This document shows, in pieces, positions 24,162 through 36,100 of a stretch of DNA of 64,000 bases (its first letter is position 1; every line of letters starts with the position of its first letter). The stretch covers positions 55,877,869-55,941,868 of the forward strand of contig NC_046683.1 of the NCBI RefSeq assembly GCF_009870125.1, written 5' to 3'. Source of the stretch: Drosophila pseudoobscura (Eukaryota > Arthropoda > Insecta > Diptera > Drosophilidae). The notes under the pieces were generated by a model, which was given only the letters and a program-made list of their open reading frames with translations, made no database searches and was not told the DNA's origin. Both the position numbers and the translations under genes were made by a program.

Positions 24162-27100
24162 TTATTTGCGGAACTCCGGACTGGAGCTGGGCGAAGCAGT
24201 CGACACATTGTCGATGTTGGTGTTGTCGAAGCTCTCGTGCTGCGGCTCTGGCTCTGTGGGTGGCTCTGGCTTCGTCAGCAGCACGGTCATGTTCTTCAGA
24301 TTGTTGGGTTTCTCCTCATCGTGGTTGATGTTGAGCATGGTGTCGTTCATGCGATGATAGTGGGGCTTCTGCGAAGTGCTTGGTCGCGAGTAGTCCAGAT
24401 GATCGTATTCCCCTATGAAAAGTATAAGAAAAGGTATCGTTTTAGTACTAACAAACTTGCGTTCCCATTAGACAATGGACAGGAGTGACAACGGGTCAGA
24501 CAAAGCACTAAAATACACAGGATCGATGCCCAACTATTGCTTACCCTCCGGAAACAAAATCTTGCTATAAATTTTTACTGATTTTGGCCAAAATGTATGC
24601 AAATGTGGAATACATGATTAGTTGCAAAAGCGTCGAGAAAAGTCTGGAATAAAAAGTATGCAAACGTACCGGGATCCTTGTAGCCCTCCTTGTGCTTGAT
24701 CTCATCGTAGACATGCTCCTCCTTCAGGGAATCATTGTACACATTCGGATTCGTTAGGTCCGCATTCAGGTTCTTGTTCAGCAGATCGTGGTTATAGTTG
24801 ATCGAGTAGCTTCCCACTGTGAATGGACATATCTAATCGTTAGCCACCATCCATAGACATACATCGATCTGATCGCACTTACCTCTGCCACTGGCATTGG
24901 AGTCGTCGCCTCCGTATTCGGTGCTCAGCGTGCTCCTCTGATCGAAGTTGTTCATCTTCCGCGCATTGTTCTGCAGTAGGCGCGTCTCTGCCTGCATCCC
25001 GTACACGGGATTATCAAAGTTGTGGTTGCTGGGCGGCCAGGTGGTTCCTGTTTCATGCGTGTAGTGCACGTGGGCGATCTCCGTTTTCAAATTGGACACC
25101 CTGCGTCTGTAGTATAAGAAGACGGCGAAAATAATGCAGGCGAAGAGTGTGAGTAGCACTATCGTGAGTGCAACGCTCGCCCGTCCCGCTGCTGGAACAC
25201 ATGGAAGTAAGGGTATAGAGAGGATTAATAAGGGGAGATCCAGGGGCATCCAATCCATTGAGGTAGGACTCACATTCATCGCTGGCTTCGGCGATGCGCT
25301 GGGATGCAATCAGCTCGTCGCAGTTCTCGCCCGTGTAGCCGCTGCGGCAGACACACCCGTTCGCCGCATGGCACTGGAAATTGGCCGACGGACACGCGCA
25401 GGCGTTCATGCAGTGCTCGCCGTAGAAGCCCTCTGGGCACACCTCATCGCAGCGGGTGCCGGTCCAGCCGGTCTCGCAGATGCACATGCCGTCGTTCTTG
25501 CGACAGACCTTGTGGTGCAGGCAACGGCACCGCTGGGCACATCCCTGGCCGTACGTGTCTGTGGGGCAGGACTCGTTGCAGTTGGCCCCCGTCCAGCCGG
25601 GCAGGCACTGGCACTGGCCACTCACATGGTTACACTCGCCCCCGTGCTCGCAGTTGCACTTGAGCTTGCAGCCGGGGCCATAGAGTCCAGCGGGACACGG
25701 ATGCTCGCAGGTGAGGCCTATATATCCGGTGCGGCAGAGGATCTCGCCCGTGATGTGGTCACAGCTCTTGTTACCTACCAAGCAGGGGAGCACGTGTATT
25801 ATTAATGATGGATTAATGATGATTTATTCCTGCACGACTCCGACTTACCATGCAATATCTCGGGACAACGCTCCTTGCACTCCATCCCATAGAAGCCAGT
25901 CGGACAGGGCTCGTTGCAGTCGACCCCGGTCCAGCCGGGCGAGCAGATGCAGTTGCCGTTGTCCGGGTCGCAGGATGAGTTGTTCAGGCATCTGCAAACT
26001 TTATCACAATTTTCACCATAGTAACCGGTCCGACAGTTGGTCTCGCAATGAACGCCTTGGGTGTTGGGTGTTGGGCATCAGAAGACAAGGACAACAGGAC
26101 GACAAAAAAAAAACCAGGAACAGAAACAGAAACACAGTGCAAAACCAGAAAAAGCTAATTAAAATTTGTAAAACCAAACGACATGCATGCCAAAATGATG
26201 TATAGATAGGTGGATATGTGGATAGAGGAGGGGCGATGGGATGCGATGGATGAGTGCAATCGGTTAGTGCTATGATTTGTCTGTTAGAAGGGGCAATCCT
26301 GCAGGGATTCGATTGGGAGCTGTTCCAGCTGCTCCAGCTGTTCTTTATTGAATCATGAACGGATGAGACTAATGATCTGGGGTGAGAGGACGTAAGGGCG
26401 TGGAAAGGTAAATGGAATCCCAGATAGTACCTCCCCAATCCTGCTTGCAGATGCAGCGCCCGTTGGTGGCGTCACAGGCCAGGCTGTTGTGCTGATCGCA
26501 CTGGCACTTCTGACTGCACTCGTGGCCGAACTTGCCCGCATCGCACTTCCGGTCGCAGTGTTCGCCTGTCCAGCCAGCGGCACAGGTGCAGGTGCCGTTC
26601 TGGGGATTGCACGCGGCATTGTTGTGGCAGTCGCAGACGTTGCGACAGTCCTGCCCGAAGTGGTTCAGGTCGCAGGGCCTGTCGCACTTAATGTTCTTCC
26701 AGCCGGCGGTGCAGAGGCACTGACCCGTCTCCGGCATGCACTTGGCCCCGTTCTGGCAGTCGCAGCGCAGGGCACAGTCCTGGCCGAAGGTCCCTGGGGG
26801 GCAGCTCTCCTCGCAGGTTGGTCCCTGAAAGCCGGCAGCGCACTGGCACGTCCCGTTGACGGGGGAGCACTTGGCCCCGTTCTTGCAGTTGCAGGTCTGC
26901 TCGCAGTTGAGGCCGTAGCGCAGGAAGGTGCAGGGGCGCGTGCACTGGGCACTGCTCCAGCCAATGCTGCACTGACAGCGTCCCGTCTCCGGGTGGCACA
27001 GCTCCGTGTGCTCCATGTCGCACTCGCACGTCTGATTGCAGTCCGGCCCGTACTTGTCCCTCTCGCAGATCCGCTCCTCGCAGCGATCCCCGCGCCAGCC

Positions 27101-30100
27101 CGCGTTGCAGATGCAGGCGCCGGTGGCCCGGTCGCAGGTTGCGTCGTTCTCGCAGCTGCAGGTCTGGGTGCAGTTCAGGCCGAAGGTGTTCAGGGGGCAC
27201 TCGTCGAAGCAGCGCTCCCCCAGGTAGCCCGGCGGGCACTCGCACTTTCCGCTGATGTGGTGGCAGGGTGCTCCTTTGTAGCACTCGCAGGAGAGCTCGC
27301 AGGCGGGACCGTAGCTGCCCACGGGACACTTGTTGGCGCACACGTCGCCCGTCCAGCCCGGATTGCAGATGCAGGCCCCGCTCTCGGGCTCGCACTTGCC
27401 GTCGTTCTGGCAGGGACAGTCCTGCTGGCACTGTGCCCCGTGCTTTCCGTCCGGACAGCGCATATCGCATCTGATTGGGAGGGGGCGAAGGGGAGATTAG
27501 TATGGGGCTCTCGGTTTCTCTTGCCACGATCTGGCGGTCACTTACAGAGGACCCGTGAACCCGGGCGCACAGGAGCACTCGCCCGAGACGTGATGGCACT
27601 TGCCACCGTTCTCACAGCGGCACTCCTCCAAGCAGCTGGCGCCAAAGCGCCCCTCCGGACAGACATCGGCGCACCTGGCGCCCGTATAGCCCTTGGCGCA
27701 CTCGCACTCCCCGCTGAAGGGCTCGCAGAGGGCGTTGTTCAGGCAGTCGCACTGCATCGAGCAGTTCCTTCCGTACCAGCCAGGTGGGCAATCTGGCGTA
27801 CAAAAAGTTATATAAGTAATCTAAATCTCTCTCTCTCTCTCTCTCTGTCTTTCTTAGAACAGGACTAGACGTTAGACAGGATGTTGCGACAGTTATTTGC
27901 TGTTTTCTCTTGCTATTGGTATTGGTATTGGTATTGCTTTGCTTTGCTGGTGGCTAAGCCACGCCACGCACAGGAGTTCTCCTCCCGGAGCGTGTCGTGT
28001 GTGAATTTAGATCATCTAGATCCTGCGGGGGGGACTGCGCGTGTGTGTGTGTGTGGGGGTAGGTGTGACAGAGGATTGGGTGTGTGTGTGTGTGTGTGTG
28101 TGCATGTGTGCTCTTGGTTAGACTAAAGATTGCAATTCACAAAACAATAAAAAGAGATAATCCAAATAAGGCTAGAAGCTACAAGCTACAAAGCGCATAC
28201 AATATCGAATATACAGTATAACAATATAGCAGTATAGCAGGAACAGTTAGGCTACAGTTATACAGAGGTGCATATCATCGGCAGGCCGAAGATGGCATAC
28301 CCTTGCAGAGGTTTTACAGAGATAGTGCCGCCAACTTGAGAGGCCTCGTGGCTCTTGGCTTCCAAAAAAAACCTATGTGCATATCTCCGAACTGGAATAT
28401 CCTTTAATAATCCCACAATGAATCGTAAAGTGTCTGACAAATGTTTCGTTGTGTATCGGTCTTCTAACGACTTTAAATTTTGACGGAAAACTTCAATCGA
28501 CTTCAAATCGAACCAAGAAAAATAAGAAATGTCTAGATGGATAATGGAGAGGGGATAGTGGGCTGGATCAGCGCTTTTCCCTGCGGCTCTTGAAGTAGTA
28601 GTAGCGATTGCCCATTCCCGGTTGTTGGACGTGCTCCCGGAACTGCTCCAAATTGAAGCTATTCGGATCGAAGTGAAAGGGACCCAGGTCGAGCACTGTG
28701 CTGTGGCTGGACACCGACTCCACAATCTCTTGGGGGACGGAGGCTTTGGCCGTTTTGATCCCCAGCTCCGCCCAAATGTCGTACTCGGCGGCCTCCTCCT
28801 TCTCCGACACCTGGGACTCGATGGTGGTGTCGCTGGGCGTGAGAATCAGAGGGGGACGCACCTTGACGCACTCCGCCCGGCGGGCGCGCTCGTCCTCCAG
28901 CTTCTTCACCAGCGGGTGCTTGATGCTCTTGAAGTGCTCCCTTATGTCCTGCTCCGTTTGGGTCTCGTCCCCGATGTAGGAGTGGTCCGCTTGGAAGCCA
29001 TTGCGCCTCACTATGATATCTGCCTCAAACTCCTCGTCGCTATCCAGGTCGCAGCCGCGGCAGTCGAAGTGCGTGACCTTTTGGTTGCTCTCCAGGGCGC
29101 AGATGAGTCTCCGACCCGTGCTGCTGTTCAGCGGAATAGCCGTCATGTCCAGTCGCCGTAGCGGCGGATGGTTGCGCAGCAAAAAGCCGATACTCTCCGA
29201 CACCGCCTCCTTGCGAGCCGTAATGGCCGACACGTTGAGCTCCTCCACATGCTCGGTGCCGGCAATGTAGTGGATGAGCGTCGACAGGGCCCGGTCACTC
29301 ATTCGGTTGTGGGCCAGACCAAGGTACTGCAGGTGCGTCCCTCCTGCATCTCCGCTGGCGCCGTTCTGGTGGCGCTGCTGCAGGGCGGCGCCAATGGCCG
29401 AGGCCGCATTCTGGTCCAGCTGGTTGTACTCCAGCTCCAGGGCCTTCAGCATGCTCCCGCCCTCCAGCAGGGAGCCCAAAGTGGCCCCGCAGTCGTCGGA
29501 CATCTGGTCGTAGCCAAAGTCAATCACTTCCAAGGCCTTCAGGTTCTTGAGGACACGGCAGAGGACGTGCAGCTTGAGATGGTCCATGCGGCTGTTGCGC
29601 AGGCGGAAGATCTGCAGCTTGTCGAGCTCCTGGAGGCCCCTGGCCAGCCGCACTACGTCCTCGGTGGAGAACCGCAGGTGCCGCTTGTGGAAGTCGCGCC
29701 CCATGTGGGGCCCCAGGAACTCGAGGGAGAACGAGACGAGGTTATCGAAGAAGCGCACAAAGCTCAGGTCGATGTGATGGCAGTGCTCCGAGGGGAAGTC
29801 GTAGCGACGGAGCCGCTCCAGCACCTTCTCCTTGTTTCGCCTGTCCACGATCTTATCTTCGTCGTCCTCCGGCTCGGGCTCCACCTTCATGCTGAAGACG
29901 CCCATCACTGTCTTCCTGCTCTTGCGGCGCTTCTTCTCAGGCTGCTCGGCGGGCCTCTGCCGCATAAGGGTGCGACGGTGCACCCGCTGCTCGTGCGCCT
30001 CCTTCCTGGCGGCCTGCAAGCGCCGCAGCTGCTGTCGCACGGCGTTGCGGGAACCACGCGCCACGCGTTTGGCCTCCTGGATGTCATCCAGAAGGTACAT

Positions 30101-31794
30101 GACTCCTTCGACTGCCGCTTCTACTGCCGCTGCTCCTGCCACTGCCACTGCCACTGCCCCTGCCCCTGCCCCTGCCGGCTGCTCCTCCTCCGTTTCCACT
30201 CTATTAAAGTTGATCTTAGCCTGATTCTTCGGGTCGGGCTGCTCTGTGGACTGCTCTTCGGAGCACTCTCCCTCTTGCTCGTCTGTCCACTCGGAGGAGG
30301 TGTTGCGCTCATCGCTAGAAACAATCAGGGCCTCAGACTCCTCCGACGTGACGTCCGGCTCCGAGTCGCTGCTCCCTTTGTGGCGCTGGAAGCTCTCCTC
30401 CGAGAGGGACTGCAGATGGCGGATGTCCATGGTGCGCACATGTTCCCGCACGAGTGCCGCCAGCTCGGCCATCTCGCTCTCCGGCCAGAAGGCCGCCGGA
30501 CAGGCCTCGACTATCTCCACGTACTTGATGCTGATGCCCTTGCCCCGCCAGTCGTACTCCGAGAGCTTCTTTTGCGCCAGCGACTTGTCCGTGCTCTTGG
30601 CCAGCACCACGCGCCGCCAGTAGCGCACATCCTCCACGAAATAGCACTCCCGCAGCGGCAGGTCCACGTCAATGGAGTCGTAGTGGATGCGCAACTTCAG
30701 CGGGTCCTCCCGCACGGGCACTGCGATGTGCACAGTGCCCTGACTCTTGGCCAGCGCCCGCACGCACAGATCGGCCAAGGTGCCCAGGCGCTCGTGCTCG
30801 ATGAAGGCCTCTGCGTAGACCTCCCGATGCCTCTCGCTGTGCAGCCGCCGGGTGCCCATCGAGGGGCGGTACAGCGCGTACTCGTCCAGCAGTTCCGGGT
30901 CATTGGGTATCCCGAAGGTGCCGATGCTGATGGGTGGCATGCCGTCCAGATCCTCCTCAATGTCCATGTTGTGTGTCCTGTCCCTTCTTCGTATTCTGTA
31001 TTATGTACTCCCAAATTGTCCTACGTTTTGTCCCCCTGTTGTGGCATTTGTGTTCGGAATATATCGTATGTATATCTCATGGCTAGCCCCGATTCTGTCA
31101 GAGCACTCTGCAAGGGCCTTAAAGGACTAAGCAATGGGACCCAGAGGTAGCCCCACATGCACCCCACCCCCAAGGCGTTTCATTGTACACAAATACGAAA
31201 GGGTTAATCGGGGAAGAGAAGGGAAGGGAAGGGAAGCAAAGGTTAAACGAACTTATATCACAGGCAGGGCCGCCATAGCCATGGTCGCACTTGCACTTCT
31301 CCGGGGCAATGCATCTGCCGTGCTCGCAGTGGTCCGTACAATGGGGCACGCACTCCCCGCCGCTGGACACATAGCCATCTGGAATGTAGATCGTAAATCG
31401 TGAAAATACAGGCTCGGGGCACGTAGGGACTCGAAACTCCCGAGAGACTCACCGCAACAGTCGCGCACAATGCGGTTCTTCATGATTGTCTTGGTCTTGT
31501 TTACCACCCGATTCTTGATGCGGTACGTGGAGCAGCGTGGCGGGATGGTGAGGCACCAGTTGGAGCCACGCTCCTGGTACGACTGCAGCTCAGTGTAGAC
31601 AACTTCAACGGGGTAGCTATGGGTGGATGGGATAGATGGATGGAGATGGATGAGTGCCTGTGATTAGTCTCTCCGACGAGTACTTACCTCTCCCGCCTCT
31701 TGCATATGTTGGGGCCATCTAGTTCTGTGAGCTCCGAGTGGACCAGGAGTGCCGGGCCGGCCAACAGCCACCCAAATAGGATTATGCGCAACAT
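24162..31794 (-). CDS. drpr: Draper, engulfment receptor
   Basis: Ten coding exons join in phase: 31794-31688, 31616-31453, 31378-31253, 27792-27546, 27470-26431, 26055-25849, 25774-25274, 25191-24883, 24816-24670 and 24412-24162. They give 1032 residues, about the length of D. melanogaster Draper-I. Order: signal peptide (MLRIILFGWLLAGPALL), Cys-rich EMI domain with CKRR and CSTYRIKNRVV, about fifteen EGF-like/laminin-type repeats, one membrane segment (about 804-825), then a cytoplasmic tail. The tail carries NPVY (858-861) and an ITAM, YDEI..YDHL (Tyr937 and Tyr952). Draper lets glia and phagocytes clear apoptotic cells and severed axons. The ITAM is phosphorylated by Src42A and recruits Shark, while NPxY binds Ced-6. 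Exon 3 uses an unusual donor, A|GTTCGT. An acceptor at 31828 indicates a 5' UTR intron further upstream. Confidence 0.96.
24545..24577 (-). other. drpr: 33-nt cassette exon of drpr (Draper-II-type insert)
   Basis: In the intron between exons 9 and 10, an acceptor AAAATCAG precedes 24577 and a donor GTAAGC follows 24545. The 33 bases keep the phase (1 to 1) and insert VKIYSKILFPE between the two ITAM tyrosines. The length equals the 11-residue insertion I recall for the Draper-II isoform, which turns the ITAM into an inhibitory ITIM-like site; the insert supplies a new Tyr with isoleucine at +3. Confidence 0.75.
28568..30967 (-). CDS. Leucine-rich repeat protein resembling DRC5/TCTE1, nested in a drpr intron
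   Basis: One uninterrupted ORF of 799 codons lies on the drpr strand inside drpr coding intron 3. Parts in order: N-terminal region (1-190) with a VRYWRRV motif; acidic Ser/Glu stretch (about 200-260); Ala/Gly/Val low-complexity run (about 260-290); basic coiled-coil-like segment (about 300-380); and leucine-rich repeats (about 440-640) with LKNLKALEVIDFGYDQMSDD and LKALELEYNQLD. The tail is acidic and basic. The LRR layout, and the closing repeat with NQKVTHFDCRGCDLDS, resembles human TCTE1/DRC5 (NKTLLEFDLR), a nexin-dynein regulatory complex subunit of motile cilia. In flies that would mean a sperm-tail role, which is inference. Codon use is GC-rich at third positions, as in a functional gene. 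I do not know its fly gene name. Confidence 0.75.
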   Translation of the reverse strand: MDIEEDLDGMPPISIGTFGIPNDPELLDEYALYRPSMGTRRLHSERHREVYAEAFIEHERLGTLADLCVRALAKSQGTVHIAVPVREDPLKLRIHYDSIDVDLPLRECYFVEDVRYWRRVVLAKSTDKSLAQKKLSEYDWRGKGISIKYVEIVEACPAAFWPESEMAELAALVREHVRTMDIRHLQSLSEESFQRHKGSSDSEPDVTSEESEALIVSSDERNTSSEWTDEQEGECSEEQSTEQPDPKNQAKINFNRVETEEEQPAGAGAGAVAVAVAGAAAVEAAVEGVMYLLDDIQEAKRVARGSRNAVRQQLRRLQAARKEAHEQRVHRRTLMRQRPAEQPEKKRRKSRKTVMGVFSMKVEPEPEDDEDKIVDRRNKEKVLERLRRYDFPSEHCHHIDLSFVRFFDNLVSFSLEFLGPHMGRDFHKRHLRFSTEDVVRLARGLQELDKLQIFRLRNSRMDHLKLHVLCRVLKNLKALEVIDFGYDQMSDDCGATLGSLLEGGSMLKALELEYNQLDQNAASAIGAALQQRHQNGASGDAGGTHLQYLGLAHNRMSDRALSTLIHYIAGTEHVEELNVSAITARKEAVSESIGFLLRNHPPLRRLDMTAIPLNSSTGRRLICALESNQKVTHFDCRGCDLDSDEEFEADIIVRRNGFQADHSYIGDETQTEQDIREHFKSIKHPLVKKLEDERARRAECVKVRPPLILTPSDTTIESQVSEKEEAAEYDIWAELGIKTAKASVPQEIVESVSSHSTVLDLGPFHFDPNSFNLEQFREHVQQPGMGNRYYYFKSRREKR

Positions 31795-31826
31795 GGCGTT
31801 GTGGGGTGGGGTGGGGTGGGGAGACC

Positions 31827-31840
31827 TGAAAAGAAGGGAG
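31827..31840 (-). other. drpr: Splice acceptor of the drpr 5' UTR intron
   Basis: On - the sequence CCTTCTTTTCAG is followed by GTCTCCCC and then, about 30 bases on, the drpr ATG at 31794. This indicates a 5' UTR intron whose donor lies upstream (to the right) at a place I could not fix. Confidence 0.55.
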
Positions 31841-32223
31841 AATTCAGAACTGGCTCAGGAAATCATTCAGTACGAATATCTGGGGAAAGCGGCACAACAC
31901 AGCAAATATCGAAAGCACAGGGAAAATAAAGTAAATAAAAATACAAATACAAAACAAAGCCCATGAACGTATGTACATATATTTCCTCACAGGTGCTGGA
32001 ATAAGATGAATCCAACTATTACCAATCCACCTTCCCCATTCACCCGTTCGCGGTGTATTTTCGGATCCATGGGATCCTTCGACTTTACCGACCAGCAGCA
32101 GCAAGAATAGACTCAATGCGATGCCCTTCCTAGGCCAAATCCACACCAGTCCTCTGCTGTCCCGCTCGATGGGTCCAACAGGTCGCGCACACCCTCCCAC
32201 CTTCCCTCCGATGGGGGATTCAG

Positions 32224-32787
32224 ATGGGTGAGCGGCAGCAGCCCAGACTCCCCTTCCCCGCGGAGACTACTCCGACGGCCACTACGAGGGCGACTACTCG
32301 ATGCCCACCGAGGAGGACCAAGAGGAGGAGTCGTGCTCCTGTCAGAGCCAGAGCGAGTTCAGCTCGATAGAGCGCACAGAGTCGGACTCGGAGTGGGAGG
32401 AGCTCTCCGACGGCCCTTCCCCCAGGGTCTCCCCGCTGGAGTCCCTCGGCGCAGTCGTGCTCTCCACAATGCAGCCGGAGCACCGTCAGCGCATGGTGGC
32501 CTTGTACCACCTCGTCTTGGAGACCGCTGTGGTCAAGGTCGTGCTGCTGGTGCTGAAGATGCTGTGCTGCGCGGAGTTCTGGCTGGTCGAGAAGACCGTG
32601 GGCGCCTCCGATTGTGGAACAGCAAGTTCAAGCTGCGCACCATCCAGCGCCAGTTGCTGTGGCGCATGGCCAATGCCCGGGGCGACGAGACGCTCGTTTT
32701 CTTTGCCGTGCTCATGACCACGACCACGCCCTGGCTGTTCTCCCGTCGAGGAGCTGGTGTTCCAGATACGCCTGCACCTCGTGCTCT
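32224..32787 (+). pseudogene. Frameshifted coding tract of unknown family upstream of drpr
   Basis: Strong Drosophila-like codon texture with G/C at third positions passes through several frames. ATG at 32224 opens MGERQQPRLPFP, then the frame changes to RGDYSDGHYEGDYS and on through MPTEEDQEEE (ATG 32301), a Ser/Glu-rich acidic stretch, and a hydrophobic helix-like segment (VVKVVLLVLKMLCCAEFW). Near 32605 it shifts to LWNSKFKLRTIQRQLLWRMANARGDETLVFF, and near 32740 to EELVFQIRLHLVL and a stop at 32785-32787. No intron signals explain the changes. It is a recently broken gene or a gene with assembly indels. It lies opposite to drpr, probably within its 5' intron. I do not recognise the family. 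Confidence 0.55.
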
Positions 32788-32789
32788 AG

Positions 32790-33072
32790 GGGGCAGCCAT
32801 CGAGCAGAAAGCAAAAAGCAGCAAGCATTATCCAATCACACACTGACAGAAGACACACGACCACCCGCCCGACACTCCACCCCTCCCCTCAGAGATGTTT
32901 GCACTTCCATTTGGGCATCTATTTTCGTTGATGCCAGAATCGCAATGCACGGAATCGTCTCTCCGTTTTTGGCCGCAATCAAAATACATATGTAGATGCC
33001 GAAATATTCGAAATTCAAAGTCAATTCCCACGAGAGAGAGCGAGACAGAGAAGGAGAGAGAGACAGAAAGAG

Positions 33073-33111
<39 letters not shown>

Positions 33112-36100
33112 AAATGGAGCACGAGACGACAAACTCAAGAGTTTCCAGTCGATCAGATATATCGTTTATGCATATTACGATCCGTTGCGTTTGGACCACT
33201 GGGAGGCCACTTGCTCATCCTCATCCCCGTGATTGCATTTATTATTATTATTTTTATTTCGCTGCATATTTGTTCTGCAATTTATTCAATGATAAACGGA
33301 GGAGGAGAGCATGCAGCAGCAGCAAAACATTTCCGCTGCAGCAGCGATTGTGGCAGCCGTGGGGCCTTTGTTGCCCCCAATTGCAGGCCCCCGCATACGC
33401 ACTTCGGAGGCACGGAATCCACCAGAAGCGGCAGCAAATGAATCATTAAATATTCACTGTACTCGTGTTGATTCAATGATCAGTGATCAAAACAACACAA
33501 CAAAAGCGTCATCATCCACGATCCACGATCCACGACCCATGATCCCTGATCCAGAATCCGTAGAAGCATCCATTTTCAGGGCTCTCTTGGGCGCTGGTTG
33601 GGGTACGTCTCCGATTTCAATCCCTTGCCACACGGGCAACCCGAGCAAGCCCCGATATGTAAACAGGGTCAAGTCTACCTGTGCGAAGGGGGCCAAGGGC
33701 CAGAGAGGCGCCAAGAAGAGCCCTCTTGGGATCCGATTACCGAACCGATTGCATAAGACTCGGCCCGGAAGTGGACATACTCGTGTGCAGCCCTTTCGCC
33801 CGGCTATGGATATTCCCATTTGTGATTGCAGTCTGTAGCGACATGAAGTGAAGCATGCCCCGACAATGTCGTCTGTGGATTTGTGGAAAATACCAGCAAT
33901 TAGAGCTCTGCCTCTCCCTCTCCCTCCCATCGTGCTCCCATAACTCCAGTTTATACAAAGAGCCTCTGCCGCTAATTGTTGGCTTGTGGCAGCAGCGTGG
34001 GGGTGGGGGCATGCGGGGGCATGCACTGCAAATCTGATTCATTTAATCGCCAGGTGGGGGTTGGGGACCTTCGACTGCTACTATCGTACACACTCGTACA
34101 CTGAGAGAAAAGTGAACTTGGATTTAAAAATTAATATTTTTATTTGATATTGAATCGAAATATAAAGCACAAATCTTTAATGGTAACATGCAACACTTTC
34201 TTTTTAGAATTTGTACTCCCCGGTGCAGATATATCGGCAGACATATCGGCATACATTTGCATATCGCGGCTATCGGGTCTTTTTTCTCTGGGTGTGGTCG
34301 AAGCATCAACAAAACATCATTTCACTGCCAAGGCTGTCATTAGCCCAGAAATCGCGTGTGCCCCTGCCACTGCCACTGCCACTGCCACTGGCAAGTGGCG
34401 CCACCAACAAAGGGGCCACCTGTGATGGAGAAGCACGAGCACGGGCCAAAATACTATAAAAAATTCAATTACGGCAAAGTGCAGAACAACAGAACATCGA
34501 TGGATGCAGCAGCTGCTAGTCGTTTTACATCAATAATAAACATCACAAATTAATTATTATTTTATTGAGAGCCCATTGGGTCCCCGCTCTTGGCATTACT
34601 TTGAACAAAGCAAAGACTTGAAAGGTGGGCAATAAATCATCGCGGAAATCTCGGCAAATGGATAAGAACTTTCCCTGACAATCCCTTGAGATCCACAGGT
34701 CCGCGTCAGCGATAATCAGCGACCCGGACAGAGGTCGCAGGCACCAGAGATTACCACCAGAGACGACAGCCAGAAGGAGATAAGAGCTGATAATCCTCGA
34801 ACACCGAACATGTGTTTCTGATGGGATGACCAGATCAAGTCCCCCCCCCCCCCCCCCCCCCCACATGCTAGGGTAATCAAATTGGTGGGCAACGAGAGAC
34901 GAGAGGATGCGTAATCCGGTCATGGGCTCGAGAGTGATAATAATAGAGCTTCTGTCCGGCTAAACGAGTAATTGGATTCAGCCGAACAGCAAACGGAGGG
35001 GAAGTGCATTAGGATTTACAGATGACTCTGCTGGGGTACTGGGTACTGCACTCCCATCTCCTAGAAGATAAGAATAACAATCCCCCCCCCATGCATTATG
35101 AAAGTGTGAGAAAAGTTTCTTTATTTCTTTATTGGAAACAGGGAAGGAAAAAAAAACAAGTTCATTTGCCATTTACTTATTTGTTTAAATGGAAATGTCG
35201 TGTATGACTCACGCGAATCTCGGCGGCTAGACGCTTAGCGAAAAACTATCTGTATCTGACACACAGACAGACAGACAGACAGAGAGAGAGAGAGAGATCT
35301 TTTCAATGGAAAAACGTGCTTGTTAATATCTGCTACATTGACTATTCCATTCATTCATCGATTCAATTCATTATGGACAGCATCTGGTCTGTGTGATTCA
35401 TTACGCACTCCTACTAGTATCTGGACTCGTTTCCACTCATTCAGTCGTTCTGCTCGAATTAAGTTCGGCTACTGCGGTGCGATATGAACTGTGTTCAGGC
35501 AGGAGTGGTTTCCCCAGCCCCAGAGGGACCACGCGGGATATCATTCCACTCCTCTGTTGACTCGCAATCGCCACAGTGTCTTCCCTCCTTTCCGTTGCAC
35601 AAACAGCAGTAATGCGAGTGAATGATTCACTTCACTGTGAATGATTTCTAATCGGGTACTGCATAAGCGATAGATGGGTGGGTAATTGATAAGTTATGAT
35701 TCGTTACGATACGTCCCATAAAAGCTAGTCGCGGGTTAACGTCTGTGTCTGCTCCTTGTCTTTCCTGTTTTATACTTCTAGATTACTTTTATATATCAAA
35801 TGTATGACTAATCTCCTTGAGGCGAAAAGGCTTGAGACTTGAGTGCCGCTAGAAGGAACTAGCCACTCGATTGATTCCACTTTTAGACAAAATCAAAAGC
35901 TTATGCTTTCTCTTTTTTCCCCTCTCCAAGGGATGATTAACGGACGCATAACCTTTTCAAAGTACTGTCTTTTGCAGAGTTCGTTTACTCCTTTAAAGCC
36001 TCCACACAAACACATGCATATGCATGCACATATGTACGTGTGTATGTCGCAGTCACAATCTGCTTGTGCTGTGGATGGTTGTTCATAGAGGGGGGTGTCG

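Noticed and set aside
26489-27868. 459-codon ORF on + within the drpr EGF exons
   Set aside because: Antisense shadow of GC-rich EGF-repeat coding sequence; drpr frame on - is the real one.
29168-31150. 660-codon ORF on + opposite the LRR gene
   Set aside because: Antisense shadow of the DRC5-like gene; composition is Leu/Val/Gly-rich with no domain.
33311-33838. 175-codon ORF on + in the drpr-Luc7 spacer
   Set aside because: No domain, mixed low-complexity composition, no splice or promoter context.
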